Positions 1 to 12,398 of a stretch of 64,000 nt of DNA are shown here, one piece after another (position 1 is the stretch's first letter; each line of letters opens with the position of its first letter). The position numbers and the translations under genes were made by a program. Where the stretch lies: the NCBI GenBank assembly GCA_028023455.1, contig JAQFVV010006708.1:1-64000 (forward strand), in the 5' to 3' direction. The DNA is from Epiperipatus broadwayi (Eukaryota > Onychophora > Udeonychophora > Euonychophora > Peripatidae). The notes beneath the pieces are model-generated. The model was not told the DNA's origin. It saw nothing but the letters and a program-made list of their open reading frames with translations, and made no database searches.

Positions 1-2060
1 TATGTGCAATAATGCACTTACTTGTTTATATTTTAAAATTCTGTGATTTTAATTTTATTTTCAATAGATTTTATTTTAGTTTAAAATAAAAAAAATTTTG
101 ACACTTGTTTTTTTATCTATTTGTAAAACATTCTAATTGAAAAGTTTTAATCATTTTTTGGAAAAAATCATTGTAATTTTGGAAATTTTCTAATTGCATT
201 CTTTTTTTGTTTGTAATCTAATTTTATTTTATTTATTTTTTTAAAAAAGCTGTGTCTTAATTTTGCATTTTCTTTTTTTTAAATTAATTTTGGATAAGAT
301 AGGAACCCTGGTCAGATTTTTAAGTAAAATTAAGTATGAGATAGAAATTTACCCTGGGTAAAAACTTCTAATTAAAGATAATGCAGGAGATAAGAGTGCA
401 TATATATAGTCCTGGGATTTTGGACTAATTATTATTTGGCCATTTATTTTTATTTAGCTTGTGTATTGATTCAGGTTTTAGTTCACTAATAGTGATACCT
501 ATTTGAATTGCCATGTTGCCATAAAATCCCAAAATTACTGTCCACACCTGAGTACAGTCATTCAGAGTATTATATTTTGCTGTCTGCTATCAAGAAATCC
601 TACTGAAATTATATTACTGACTACCATTTTCTAAATAGAATACCTTTGTAGGATGCTACAACTGCACATTATGTGGAATTTTATCTACAACATGCAGTGC
701 TAAACCAATCCAAATACAACTGTGGATCCCATGTTATTCCTTCAATATCATGTTGTAAAAGCCTAAACAAGAACTGATTCTTAAAATCGATCTAACTGGA
801 AAACTAAGTCTTCATCAGAACTTTAAAGTGATATAAATTGTGTGCACTGCTGAAGGACATCTGCTAAACTTAATTTTATGCCTCAATGAAAACATTCTTA
901 TATTCTAACCAGGGTTTAAATCTCCGTTAAAGTCTCAGTTTAATCTTTAAAGCAACCTGTCTTTTGTATAAGTTTTGTATATTCTTTCAATATTTTAATT
1001 ATTTTATATATTTTCTGATTATTGTATTTAGAGTATGATCGGGTTCTTAGTTTAAGATTCAATATTTATTTATTTATTTATCCAAGAGTGTGTTGTGAGT
1101 TTCTATGTAACATGCTTAGTTTATATATATATATTGTGTAGGTAGCTAAAAATCGCTATCCAACAACCTACCTAAGCAATCCGAAATAATGAAATATTTT
1201 TTTTTTTTTAATTGGCAGGTAGAAAGATAAAAAGATTTTGCTAGAGCACTTTTGGATAATGTTTTTATATTTTTAATATTTTTTTTTTCTTCTAAACAGT
1301 GGAATAACTACTTACTAGGTAATTATTAATGATGGGAAATTGACCATAAAAAAAAAAAATACCCACATATATATATTAGTAATAAAATTTTATTACTAAG
1401 AAACTGACAATTTTAATAAAATTTAAAATTGTTGTACATAGTTATGTATATATATTTGATCGTTTGTATTGCGTAATTAAACTGACAATGACTTAAATAA
1501 AAAAAGGGCAATAATTATAACAGTAGAAAATGAATCAATATTTTAAATATAGAATGAGATAAAAATATTATAAATTTATTTTAGAACGTGTTGTATTATT
1601 TTTTTTTAATGAATCAATGTAAAAAAAAAATATTTTAAAAGCTGAAACGCTTGTTTTCAAATAATAAAAATAGTGCCAAGATAAAAAGGAAACAATTAAG
1701 AAATCGTCTGCTTTTTTTTCTTGTTGGCAAAAGAGATCGGTCAAGCTAGTTAGATCAGAAGGATTATATTTTTATATTGTTCTACAAAATAGACAATTTT
1801 TCTTAATTAATTCAACATTCGAATAAAAAAAATAAAAGAAATGGATGGAACATTAATCTGATTTATTCGATAGAGAAGTGGAAATCATTATTAATTCAAT
1901 TTTTTTAAAAAAAGAAAAGTAACCTGATGTTTGTTTAAAAGGAACTGAATAAAAAAAAAGAAATTAAAACAGTTAAGTTTTATTCTGTCTATAAAAATAT
2001 TTTATTAGACTATAAATTTATGTAAAGTTGTATATATATAGTTCAAGCATGAAATATTTT
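1..2060. other. AT-rich sequence without recognisable genes
   Basis: Very AT-rich sequence with poly-A and poly-T runs and short (TA)n stretches. I see no reading frame with recognisable protein similarity, no RNA gene and no clear repeat boundary. It may belong to old element or intron sequence, but nothing in it decides this. Confidence 0.6.
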
Positions 2061-2340
2061 GGCTAAAGAGCGTAATTGTGTTGGGGTTGAAGCATTGTTC
2101 CTATCGACTATGACCATATAAAAATATAAAGATATGACTGTCTGTTTGCCTGAGGAGTTGACATTTACACCGGATAAAAATCTATGGGATGAATAACACC
2201 TAACTACACAGAGACTGCCCACTGAAATACTTCAGGATGCTCTGTAAATCAAACGGGAGTTCTACCAACATCTATTTAAAAAAATACATCATCCGTAAGG
2301 ACTTTGTATAAAGGAAAATTGTAAATTATGTTTTATTTTA
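2061..2340 (+). other. Possible decayed coding stretch
   Basis: This 280-base patch is less AT-biased than its surroundings. Read on the plus strand it gives protein-like text with normal residue mix (for example PEELTFTPDKNLWDE followed by a stop, then KREFYQHLFKKIHHP and a stop). I do not recognise the family. It may be a relic of a transposon gene or an old exon; chance is also possible. Confidence 0.2.
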
Positions 2341-4130
2341 TTTTTTTATATCAATTTGTATTTTTTTGTTTTAATTTTTATCTCATCTTATATTTGGAAA
2401 AAGCGATTGCTAATTATATATAGAGGGAACAATCCAATATGGGAAAATTACAAGAGAGTAAGGGGGGAGGGGGGATAGGTTGAAAAGTTTGTTTTTTTTT
2501 TAATAAAGTTTAGATGATTTACTTTCTACTGACAGATGTGAGATAGAAATATGCACAAACAATTAAGTGCTTCACTAGACTATTTTACGGTAAGAGATTT
2601 TTTTATTATTATTATTTTTTAAAAGCCACTGATATAAAATATGTACCACATGACATGACTAATTATATATATATTACTAATATTTCTTAAGATAAATTGA
2701 ATAAATGACTAACATTTTTCTTTTAAATAGTATTCTTTATCTTATGTTCTATCATATTCTGTGTTGTGTTATCATTATATTTTTTCACGATTATTATATC
2801 TGAGGTTGCAGTTAAATTTACTTAGAGTTGGCAGTCTCATTGTGAATTAATCATTTTTTTATTATTATCATAATAGACATAGAAACTGTAAATCCATAGA
2901 GATATCCAAGTAATTTATTGGCATCATTTTTTTTTTATATTTTTCTTTATTGAGATTTTTTTAAATATTTTTCTATATAGAAATTTTCTTTGCTTTTCTA
3001 AATTGTTTAAGAATTTATATTTATGTTTAAATATATCCTATTTTTGTTTATAAATAAATATTATGAAGTTATGTTAATTAACAGGATCTCTGTAGTTTTG
3101 TTGATCCAGCATTTACATTCAATTAAGCACTTACATTGCATTTAATGGCCTAGGTTTTTAAACATGCACACATCCACATTATTGTTTAATAAGCATGGGA
3201 GAGAACATTAAATACAGGTTATATTTTATTTGATAGATAGGATGTATTGTTTAGTCATTGATTAAGAGTATGCATAGATACATACCTGTTAAGAGAGTCG
3301 AATGCGAATTCTTCCTGAGTTCGAATATCTGAGGCAACGGTTTTGGAAAAGAGTGGTGAGATGTGAGATGAACTGATTTGGATTGCATGTAGATTTGATG
3401 GATTATGCTTAGGCTGGTTTATTGAAAATGGATGTAATCATGAGTCAGGTGTTTCATCGTTTTATCTCTAGCATCCTACATGAAGACCCTAGGTCCGACA
3501 GTAGTTAGATGTGAGCTTGCTCTCTTTCACCTATATACATGGATGAACCGGTTTATTGCATGGGGCACTATCAACTTTGGTATATGGCAGATAAGTGCAC
3601 CAGCACTTTTAGATTGGAAGTAAGTTGGTATATATTATGGACGAACCAGCTGATTGTTAAAGTTGATCTGTGTGTGTTCAAATGTATTAGCAGACTGGAA
3701 CATCCGGGTATATCGGACCATACCATTACAATATATATGTATATATTACTAACACAATAAATTTTTTGGCAGATCTTTGTAATTTTTTTAAACTCACCTG
3801 TCCCTCTTTGTTATATGGTAAGTAATTTAAATAGTTTGTGCTTCCTGCAGACTGCAAATCTTTTGGCTGGCAGTTTATCAAGTATAGTGTTCTGTTTTTC
3901 CTTGATTGGAGATTTTGTTTTCTTATCTTTAAGATTACGTAAAATCATAATCTTTTCTTATTATATTTTCTTTTCTTGTATTGGATTAACCTTGAAAACC
4001 TTGAACATGGTTAATTATGAGCTGTTCTGCAAACATATGACATTCTTGGTCCTGATGCTTTGTTTGGGGCCAAGGAAAGCTCACCTATGTCATTTCGTTG
4101 TATACCTTACAAGACCACTTTATTTTTGAA
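2341..4130. other. AT-rich sequence, possibly upstream part of the Gy5 LTR
   Basis: No convincing gene. The part from about 3,290 to 3,730 has a more balanced base composition and two short open frames, but neither resembles a known protein. Because a putative LTR end lies at about 4,463, some of this stretch may be U3 of that LTR. Its start could not be located. Confidence 0.35.
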
Positions 4131-4463
4131 ATCTCTAAATAAAACTGGAATTGGTTTTTATAAATCGCTGGCAGGAAGATATTATATACCCCCTCTTTTA
4201 AACCTTAGGTGACAAAACAAACTTGCCTGCCAGGGTATTTAATGATTTAATACTCGTGTACACAGTCTGATGAATAGGCTAGAGGAATCTAGAATAATCT
4301 TTTGTAATTTGTTTGCCTAGAATGTATTATTGTAAATTTAATAAATTATGAAATTATTTAAATTTATTTTGGCTGATGTTTGTCTCTGTGTTCTTTTCCC
4401 AATTGTCTGAACAATAAACCTCTTTCTCTCCCTGAGTATAGCTGGTATCATTCATCATCATCA
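4131..4463 (+). mobile_element. Putative 3' part of the Gy5 5' LTR (plus strand)
   Basis: An AATAAA signal at 4,413-4,418 is followed by a pyrimidine-rich tail and a CATCATCA sequence. A primer-binding-site-like TTTTTGGATCACC follows at once. This arrangement (polyadenylation signal, U5, CA end, TGG-type site) is what the end of a 5' LTR looks like. The other terminus and a matching 3' LTR were not found, so the call rests on the junction alone. Confidence 0.4.
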
Positions 4464-4465
4464 AT

Positions 4466-5030
4466 TTTTGGATCACCATAATTAAATTTTTTAAGTCGTT
4501 AGTGATCTAGTGGTGCCCTCAGTGATCAAAAAAAGATAAAAGTGACTGATACAACTTATATGTGGGTTTTGAATAATACTGTATATTTAGCTCAATATTC
4601 GGTGGTTAGTCCCAGTTATAAATCACCGTAATTAAATTTTATATTAGTTAACAATATTATACTACAGTCTGAATTAGAAAAAAAGGCTAAATTTATTATC
4701 TAGTAGCACTTTCTAGTAAAGTTACTTATTGAAGTATTTATCCACTATAGAGGGATTTTTTATCATTTGGGTGACCCACATTATTGGGGCTTTGATAAAC
4801 TTATATCGTGAGAAGGAAGAGTATTTTTTTATAATTTTGGTGACCCAATTTATAAGGTTTTAATAAATTTATACTCTAAAAGAGGAAAAATATAACTATT
4901 TATATATTTTTTATTATTTTGGCCATGTAACTTTTGGAACTACAATAAACTCATACTTGAAAGACAAGTGTAGTATTTTTGTTTAAGATTTGGCATTTTA
5001 ATTTTAGGAATTTTGATAAAGTTATACCAC
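4466..5030 (+). repeat. Gy5 leader with repeated primer-binding-site-like units
   Basis: A unit of roughly 70-80 bases recurs, each copy opening with a TTTTGG box: at about 4,767 (TTTGGGTGACCCAC), 4,836 (TTTTGGTGACCCAA), 4,917 (TTTTGGCCATGTAA) and 4,988 (TTTGGCATTTTAA). Each is followed by a GG-TTT-ATAAA stretch and TTATA. More diverged relatives occur at 4,466 (TTTTTGGATCACC), 4,511 (TGGTGCCCTCAGTG) and about 4,589 (GGTGGTTAGTCCC). The boxes resemble the TGGTGCCCAA primer-binding site of Gy2, so the leader appears to have been tandemly duplicated several times. Confidence 0.5.
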
Positions 5031-5605
5031 AACAGATAATATTAGCATAGTTTTATATCTTGTTTTTTTTTTTTACATATTATATGTTGTTATTTATTAC
5101 AGATTTTAAAAATAATTTGACGTTAATGTGTAAAGGTTGATATAATATAAAGTATTCTGAGATATTTACAAGAATAAAGAATTTTTTTTTAAGATTTAAC
5201 TTATCCAGTAGTTGAGGCTTAATATATTTTTCTTATTGGTTTTAACAAGTTATGTCTATTGTCGTTAATTAGATAGAAGTAAAGCACCTTGAGGCATTAA
5301 AGAATATAATTTTTTTTAAAAAAATTGTGGCTTCTTAATTTGATGAGTTTAGAATAAAATAAAAACTTTGAGATGGTTAATATAACTTAATGATTTTTTT
5401 TTAATTTTTAAAAATATGTAAGTTTGAATATTGTAGAGCCACATATACTCTTGTTTATTACAATTGTGAATTTAAAAAAATATTAAAATTAAACAGCAAA
5501 ATAAACTTTTAGTTGATGTTTTGATGAAAATAGAATGAGGAGAATTTATTTGGTTTGTTTCTGTTTTTGAAAGATAAGAGATTAATATTTCACTTATTTA
5601 TATTA
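5031..5605 (+). other. Gy5 untranslated leader
   Basis: AT-rich sequence between the repeated leader units and the gag-like reading frame. No gene, RNA or strong signal is visible in it. Its position fits a 5' untranslated leader. Confidence 0.35.
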
Positions 5606-6891
5606 ATGAAACAAAATTTAGATGGAGACAGAGAAAATGCTAGTGATCAAGAAAAGGGGGTTAGTAGTGCTAATCATGGGTCACATGTTGAAGTAGCAGA
5701 TCCAGAAAACATTAAGATAACCTTTAAGGGACATCAGATTGTAATTAGGGACAATAAACATATAAAAATATGTGAAAAGAAAGAAGATTATGGTGTGTTG
5801 AATATGGAAATATTTAGACAAATGATGCCAAGAATGGTGAATCAAATGAATGAAAATATGAAAAGAATGGGACAGAAAATGGATGAGAATAGAAATTAAA
5901 TTCTGAAAGTATGCATCAGAATCAGCAGAATATGACTCAAATGAGTGAAAACATGCAAATAACGGATCAATGTATGAGTCAAATGAAAGAAATTTTCAAC
6001 AAAAAATAGATGAAAATTAAAATCAAATGAATAAAAATATGCAAAAGAATCAGCAGAGTATTACTCAAGTAAATGAAAATATGCAAAAAAATGGATCAAA
6101 TGAATGAAAATGTGCTACAAAATTAACAGAAAGTGGAGAAAATAAATGAAAACCTAAAACAGAAAATGCATGACAATTAAAGAATAGTTATGGAAAATCT
6201 GCAACAAGAAATAAATGACATACAGTGGGTAATCAAGCAATAAAGCCTGGAAGTAAAATAAAAAATAAAAAACGTTCACTTTGAAATGAATGAAGCATTA
6301 AAGGAAGTTTGGTTTAAATTAAATGATAAAATTCAAAAATTAGAAGAAAGGATTTAAAAAATAAACGAAGAAAAGAATATATTACCAAAAGATTTTGAGA
6401 AAAAAGAAGTTAAAATAGATATTTCTTTAGAAGAAATGGTTAATAGTATAGATGTAATTAAAGAATCTAAAATTCATATAGTTGCTGTTGATGAAAGATG
6501 CATTAAGTCAGTTAAAGATATTTTACTTTATATACAAAAATTCAAAGTTAATATGGATTTAAAATCTCAACAATCTAAAATTGATGATGAAATAGAAAGC
6601 TTTTGTAAAAATGATGTAATAGATTTTGAAGAATCTAAAATATATAGAGAAATTGATAAATGTAGATTTAATGATGAAATTATAAAAGAATCTACAATTA
6701 ATGATGAAATCATAGATGATTGTGATATTGATTTGAAAATGTTAGGTGATTCATTTTTTTTTACAAATACAACAATGAATTTTGAAATAGATACAAAAAT
6801 TATGCTTTGGGGGAATAATTGTAAAAAGACACAAGTAAAAATATTAAATGATTTAGAAGTGTTTAAGAATACCATGCATAATAGAGTTTAG
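5606..6891 (+). pseudogene. Broken gag-like coiled-coil gene of Gy5
   Basis: The likely start is the internal ATG at 5,606 (MKQNLDGDRENASDQEK). The frame runs to a stop at 5,897-5,899 and ends in Met/Asn/Glu/Gln repeats (MNENMKRMGQKMDEN). From 5,900 to 6,435 the same kind of repeat continues (MTQMSENMQ, VNENMQ, MNENV) with several stops and frame changes. It reopens at 6,436-6,891 for 151 residues rich in Ile, Asp, Glu and Lys, with recurring INDEII and ESKI phrases. No zinc knuckle, protease or reverse transcriptase follows. Gag proteins of many invertebrate Ty3/gypsy elements begin with such coiled coils, and the leader upstream fits an LTR element, so a decayed Gag of a possibly non-autonomous element is the best reading. 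The family of the C-terminal part is unknown to me. Confidence 0.45.
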
Positions 6892-6976
6892 TTTCATACT
6901 TTTATGAAATTACATATAGATGTTGAAGTTAGGTGAGTATAATTGTAATAAAAAGAAATGGTTTTGCTATCATGAA

Positions 6977-7200
6977 ATATTTTAAACAGCATTAAACTGT
7001 TGCACATGCACTTTGGATTTTAACTATAAAATGAATGAATACAAACACTTCAAACACATGATAAAAGACTTTATCATGTGTTTGAAGTGTTTGTATTCAT
7101 TCATTTTATAGTTTATCATGTGTTTGCAGTGTTTGTATTTATTCATTTTATAGTTAAAATCCAAAGCGCATGTGCAACAGTTTAATGCTGTTTAAAATAT
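6977..7200. repeat. Foldback hairpin element with one expanded arm
   Basis: The left arm (6,977-7,065) and right arm (7,070-7,200) are near-perfect inverted copies separated by four bases. The right arm holds an extra tandem copy of a 42-base unit (7,070-7,111 and 7,112-7,153, differing at two positions). A 12-base direct repeat, TATCATGAAATA, lies at 6,968-6,979 and again at 7,241-7,252, and could be a target duplication. No protein is encoded. It resembles a foldback-type miniature element. Confidence 0.7.
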
Positions 7201-7252
7201 TACAGTTTTTAAAACATCACGCTATATAAAATAATTGACTTATCATGAAATA

Positions 7253-10200
7253 CGAAGTCTTGAGTGTAGCAGTCTTACCTGTGATTACATGAATGTTATT
7301 GGATTCCAAAGTAGAAAAAATTTTCATAGTGGTAAATGTTTAGAATATTATATAAAATGAAATGTATAGTTTGCAGTAGCTATTATAAAAAAATTGGTTT
7401 TATATGATATAAGGATGTTATATTTTATTGTAATAAAGAAAATAAATATTATAAGGATATATAGATAAACCAGTATAATGCAATTGCTACTTTATACAAG
7501 ATATGTTTAGTTTAAACCTAAAAATATAAATAGATATTATTTATTCCTGAACTTAATTTTATTGGTGGTTAATAAACTAATTGAAGTGATCTATATTATT
7601 AAAATTTTGATGATATTAAAGGAAATTCAAATTCTAAAGGTCATCACCAATATTCTATTTTTTTGAATGTACATAAATATCTGTATTTAGTTCATTTATA
7701 TTGTTAAATATTAGGGGTAAATATTTTGTTTAGTTATTATGTATTTGAGTATAAAATTAATAAGATATTAAATGTTAACTCAGTTCTGATAAAAGTTTAT
7801 ATTATAAAAAAACACAGAATATTTTTTTAAATCAACATTATAATTATTAAATGTAAAATATAAGGAATTTTTTTTTAGAAGTGTGACATCATTAATATTT
7901 TAAAATATTATTATTTATAGGCATTATATACTCTTTTTATAAATAAAAATTGATTTTGTTAAATGATAATTTAAAAAGAAATTAAATAGTTGAATTTAAA
8001 AATAATAATTTTAAAGAATTGACAATTATTTGTTTTAAATAATTTTACAATAGACTGAAGCATTATTTGTTGTTCTATTGGCAAGTATCCAATAATGATT
8101 TCTCATCAAGAAAACTGTTTTGATCATGTGAACAGAATTGCCTCCTGTTGAATTAAAAAGAAAACATTGGATTTCAAAACATTCAAAATGAACTTGTAAC
8201 TAAATAGTTTTTATCCCAAAAATTTGGAAACCAGGACTCAAATGGATAATCTACTTCTTCATATTTTTATCTACCATAAATATGATTATTTCATAATTAT
8301 AAACTGCTGCAAAATCATGATTTTTTCTACATCTTCATTTAGGTCTATCTTCTATATTTCAAATATAGTGCCATTATGAAAGAAGAATTGCTTGCTATAT
8401 CAAATTTAAAGAAAATTAACATCTTTTACTAGTAAATGAGTTTAAGTGATAAAACAGTTTATAAATCTTTATTGAATATTTTTTAATTTATTATAAATTG
8501 TTTTTCACATAAATATTATATTATTTATAAATTATCAATTCTTAAATATTGTATCGATTACTATGTGTATAATTATCAAAGCTATATACAAGAGATATTT
8601 TCAAAATGTATTAAGTATTAAGTTCAAAAAGAATACAGATGTAATAAATGATAGTTTATTTTTAATTTATAGATGTGACATTTCAATACAGATTATGAAA
8701 TATATAATCTGTGTTATTTAATAATATTTATAATTTTAAATAATGATTGTTTAAATAGTAATAAATATTTATTTTATATAGAAGGTATTTGACTGATACT
8801 ATATGTATTGGCAACTGAGAAATATACTGTAGATATGATAGTTTAATTGTATAAAACTTTTAATACAATTTAATATATAGATTATACTTGTGAGGCTATC
8901 ATCTCAATAATTTCTTATATATGTAACACTTATAGGGCAGATCTCTAATTAAGTCGGGAATAATTTTATCAGAAGAATTTGATATATAATAACTGCAGAT
9001 GCCTTAATTTAGCCTATATAATAAATGTTTGAATATTATAAACTTATGGCATGACCAGTCACATTTTATTATATATATATATATAATTTTAAGGCCAATT
9101 ATTTGTTATTTTTTCTAAATTGGTACTGCTTGGTTGTCTAACTTCATATTTAGTTTATTTTATTCCTAGAGAAGATGAATATTCCTGCTTTAGAAAAAAT
9201 GGAATAGCCAGGTCCTTTTTGAATATGATCCATGCAAATGTGGGAATATTCCTTATATTTCAAACCCAGATGTTCTTCATTTTTGCATCACTAATTGGGC
9301 AGTGGATCATTCCTGTCTGTTGGTGAAATTTATTAATGGTTATGTAGTATATCCTCATTCATTCCTACCATGATCTATTTATTTCATAGAGACTTGGGTA
9401 TGACCTAACAGAGGTGAGAATATTTAGTCTACCTTGTCATTGAATTTCTTATTACTTTAGTAACTCAGTACCGTCTCCCTTAAGTATGTTAATGTATGGT
9501 ACTTAGGCATTGGTGGGTCATGATTACAAGAACTATGCAATCATCTATTTTAACTAGATTTCTTAGAGTTAATTACCTTGTTTTTTTGTATGCTTGATTT
9601 AATATCAAGTACCTGCTTAAGGGATATCTGTCCTAGAGATCTTCAAATCTACCATCCCAAATATATATTTGTGTGTATTGAAATTCCTTGTATATATACA
9701 ATCATGAATTAAATGTCATGTAGACCCATCTCTTATAAGTCTAACAAAAATTAAGCAGTGTTCATTTCTTTTATTTGTAAAGTTTTACTAATAAAGTGTT
9801 TGTATTTCCACATATATATTGCATTGGGTTCTTGTTTGCCACAGGGAAATCATATAGTTATAATCTAATTTTAAGAGTCTCTCTCCCTGATTGGGGATTG
9901 GAATGAGTTGTGATGGTATAAATTACTCTAGTATGATTTTGCTGTTATCAGCTCATTCCGACCATTACATTATATTGTAATGAACATTTAATCACTGTAA
10001 AACTCAATAGTACAGTTAATCAAAAATTTGTATTGCTTCATTAAAAAATAATATTATTTAAGTTTTGTATTTTGTAAAATAATTTTTGATTTTAAGCTAT
10101 CATCTCATATATTATAGCTTTTAAGATTTTTGTATCAATTTTAAAATGCATGGCTTTTTTATTGAATGTTAATATATAGACATGCAGGAAGCTGATTTTT

Positions 10201-12209
10201 AAAAGTGACAAATCACTGGAAACCATACAATATTGTAAATATGTAAATAAGTTATTTAAAATAAGACGCAGTTGTAACAACTTTTAATATAATATTTAAA
10301 TATACATGTATAAATGTTTATTTTGTGTTTCTTTGATTTATTTTAGAATTAAAAGATTTAAGTAAAGTTATTATTTAAAAAAAATGCAATCTATGATTAA
10401 TCTGAGGTTAAATTTTATTGAAATAAGTAACATTTTATTTAAATATGGATTTAAAATATTGTTTTGTAATTTAAAAATATTTTTTTTATTCTGATGCACA
10501 CTATATTTTTCTCAAAGACTTTATCATTGCATCTAGTGAAACAATAGAAAAAGTTGGGGGTAAAAGTAAAAGATTTTAATAAATTTATGCAAGGATGATG
10601 GTGGAATCAATCACGTGATAGAAATCTATAAATAGACAGGCACAAAAAGAATAATTTTCTTTCTTTGCTATTTATTTGGGACTAAAGTTTAACTGTGATG
10701 GTATTTAAAGTAATCATATTTGTTCCTTGTTGTTTTGAACATGAAGGATCCCAATTTTTCTAAATTATTTGCTCTTTAAGCATAGGCATCTTTTAAGATT
10801 ATCAAAGTAAATAACAACACATCTGGAACATTATAATAAATTAAAAACATATGGAGAAATAGATTTCAAATATTTTTATTGAAATTGTAAAATATCTCCT
10901 AAACTACTTGAGAAATGCTAATATTCTTACAACTCATTTGACATATATATATAAACAAATATTTATGAAAGATTGATTATACAAACACCTATCTATTGGA
11001 TATTACATTTTGACCAATTTTTTCCAAATTAATGGAATTTTAATTCAAAATATTTTCCTATGGTGAAATAATAATCTTTGTAGAAATTTATCTCAAACAA
11101 ACCTGCTAATTATCTGCTAAAATACATTTGGAAATGAAGAAAAACAACTTGCTTTGACATTACATATCAAATTACTGTGCAAATGAACTGATTAAGAAGG
11201 ATAGATGTTTACATGATTTTAATTACGTGAAAGATTAAGTCCTTTATCTTTTGGCATTTCCGTAATAATGTGCCAAAGAAATTGTTTTAAAATATATGCT
11301 TAGGTACAAAATATGTAAATGAGTTTTTTTTTTATAAGTTTAAGATTTTAAAAGAACTTTAGTAGTAGAATATATATTTTTATTTTATTATTATAACTGT
11401 CTATTTTGTTTGATCTTGATAAAAATAAAATTCTCATAATAAAAATATAGGATAAAATATGGATGTAACAAGTAGTTAATATTTAAATTATATAATCATA
11501 ATTTAAGAATGATGCAAGATATATGTGTGTAAACTTGCAATGGGAAGAGATTGTTATGAAAATTGATTATTAGAGCTATTTTTTAAAATTTGTTTAATCT
11601 ATATAAGTTCTATGTTTTATTGATCTTTTCAGAAAAAAATCAGTCTCTATATTATATTAAAAGAATACAAGTATGTTTAAAATAGTACAATGTATAAAGT
11701 AATGACATAATGTGAGTTACCCTTATGTTTTTATAACTACAGATATGCTAGAAGTTTTATGAAGAATTATCTTTAGAATTATATTATTTATGTAGTGGTG
11801 AATTTCTTATTTGTAATGTTATATCAGCAATAACAACTTGCATTGTAATTTAGCCTGGGTAGACATATATTGTACCACCAATTCTAAGTATGTTGAATAT
11901 ATTTACTCTTCATATTTGATGTACTATTGTATAATCATGCAGTTGAAAAACTTGCTAATGATTGTTATTTTTAACCCATTGAACGGTTGCAATTTAGAAT
12001 GTCATGTATATTTGTATAGTTGGGGGTATAGGATGACAATTTTATTATCTTTGCAAATAAATTAATGAAGTTATACAATAAAGATCCATGTTTGCAGAGA
12101 GTGATGGTATGATAATAAATAAATATCATATAAAGCATTGTTTTTCATTAATTATTTAATAATTATTTAATATTAAAGTTGATTTGATCAATAAATTGCC
12201 TTTTCATAA

Positions 12210-12210
<1 letters not shown>
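7253..12210. other. AT-rich sequence without recognisable genes
   Basis: About 5 kb with many stops on both strands. The stretch from about 9,100 to 9,980 is less AT-rich and has an AATAAA near 9,790 followed by a pyrimidine-rich tail, which could be an old LTR end, but I could not align it to any other LTR here. Nothing else stands out. Confidence 0.5.
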
Positions 12211-12263
<53 letters not shown>

Positions 12264-12346
12264 CATATATATATATATATATATATATAATCTTATAATT
12301 AAATATTAAATATTACTGTATTTATTAATATTTAATTATAAGATTA
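12211..12346. repeat. (TA)n microsatellite followed by a short hairpin
   Basis: A (CA)n to (TA)n tract runs to about 12,289. It is followed by a perfect inverted repeat with 20-base arms (12,289-12,308 and 12,327-12,346) around an 18-base loop. Confidence 0.85.
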
Positions 12347-12398
12347 CTGTATATAACATTGAAGAAATACAGATATTGAATAATATCATTATATATAT

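Noticed and set aside
3539-4129. Two plus-strand frames of 73 and 104 codons
   Set aside because: No recognisable domain; the second is hydrophobic by T-rich composition and probably lies in an LTR.
9120-9980. Possible 3' LTR of Gy5
   Set aside because: It has an AATAAA and a pyrimidine-rich tail, but does not align with the putative Gy5 LTR end at 4,131-4,463.
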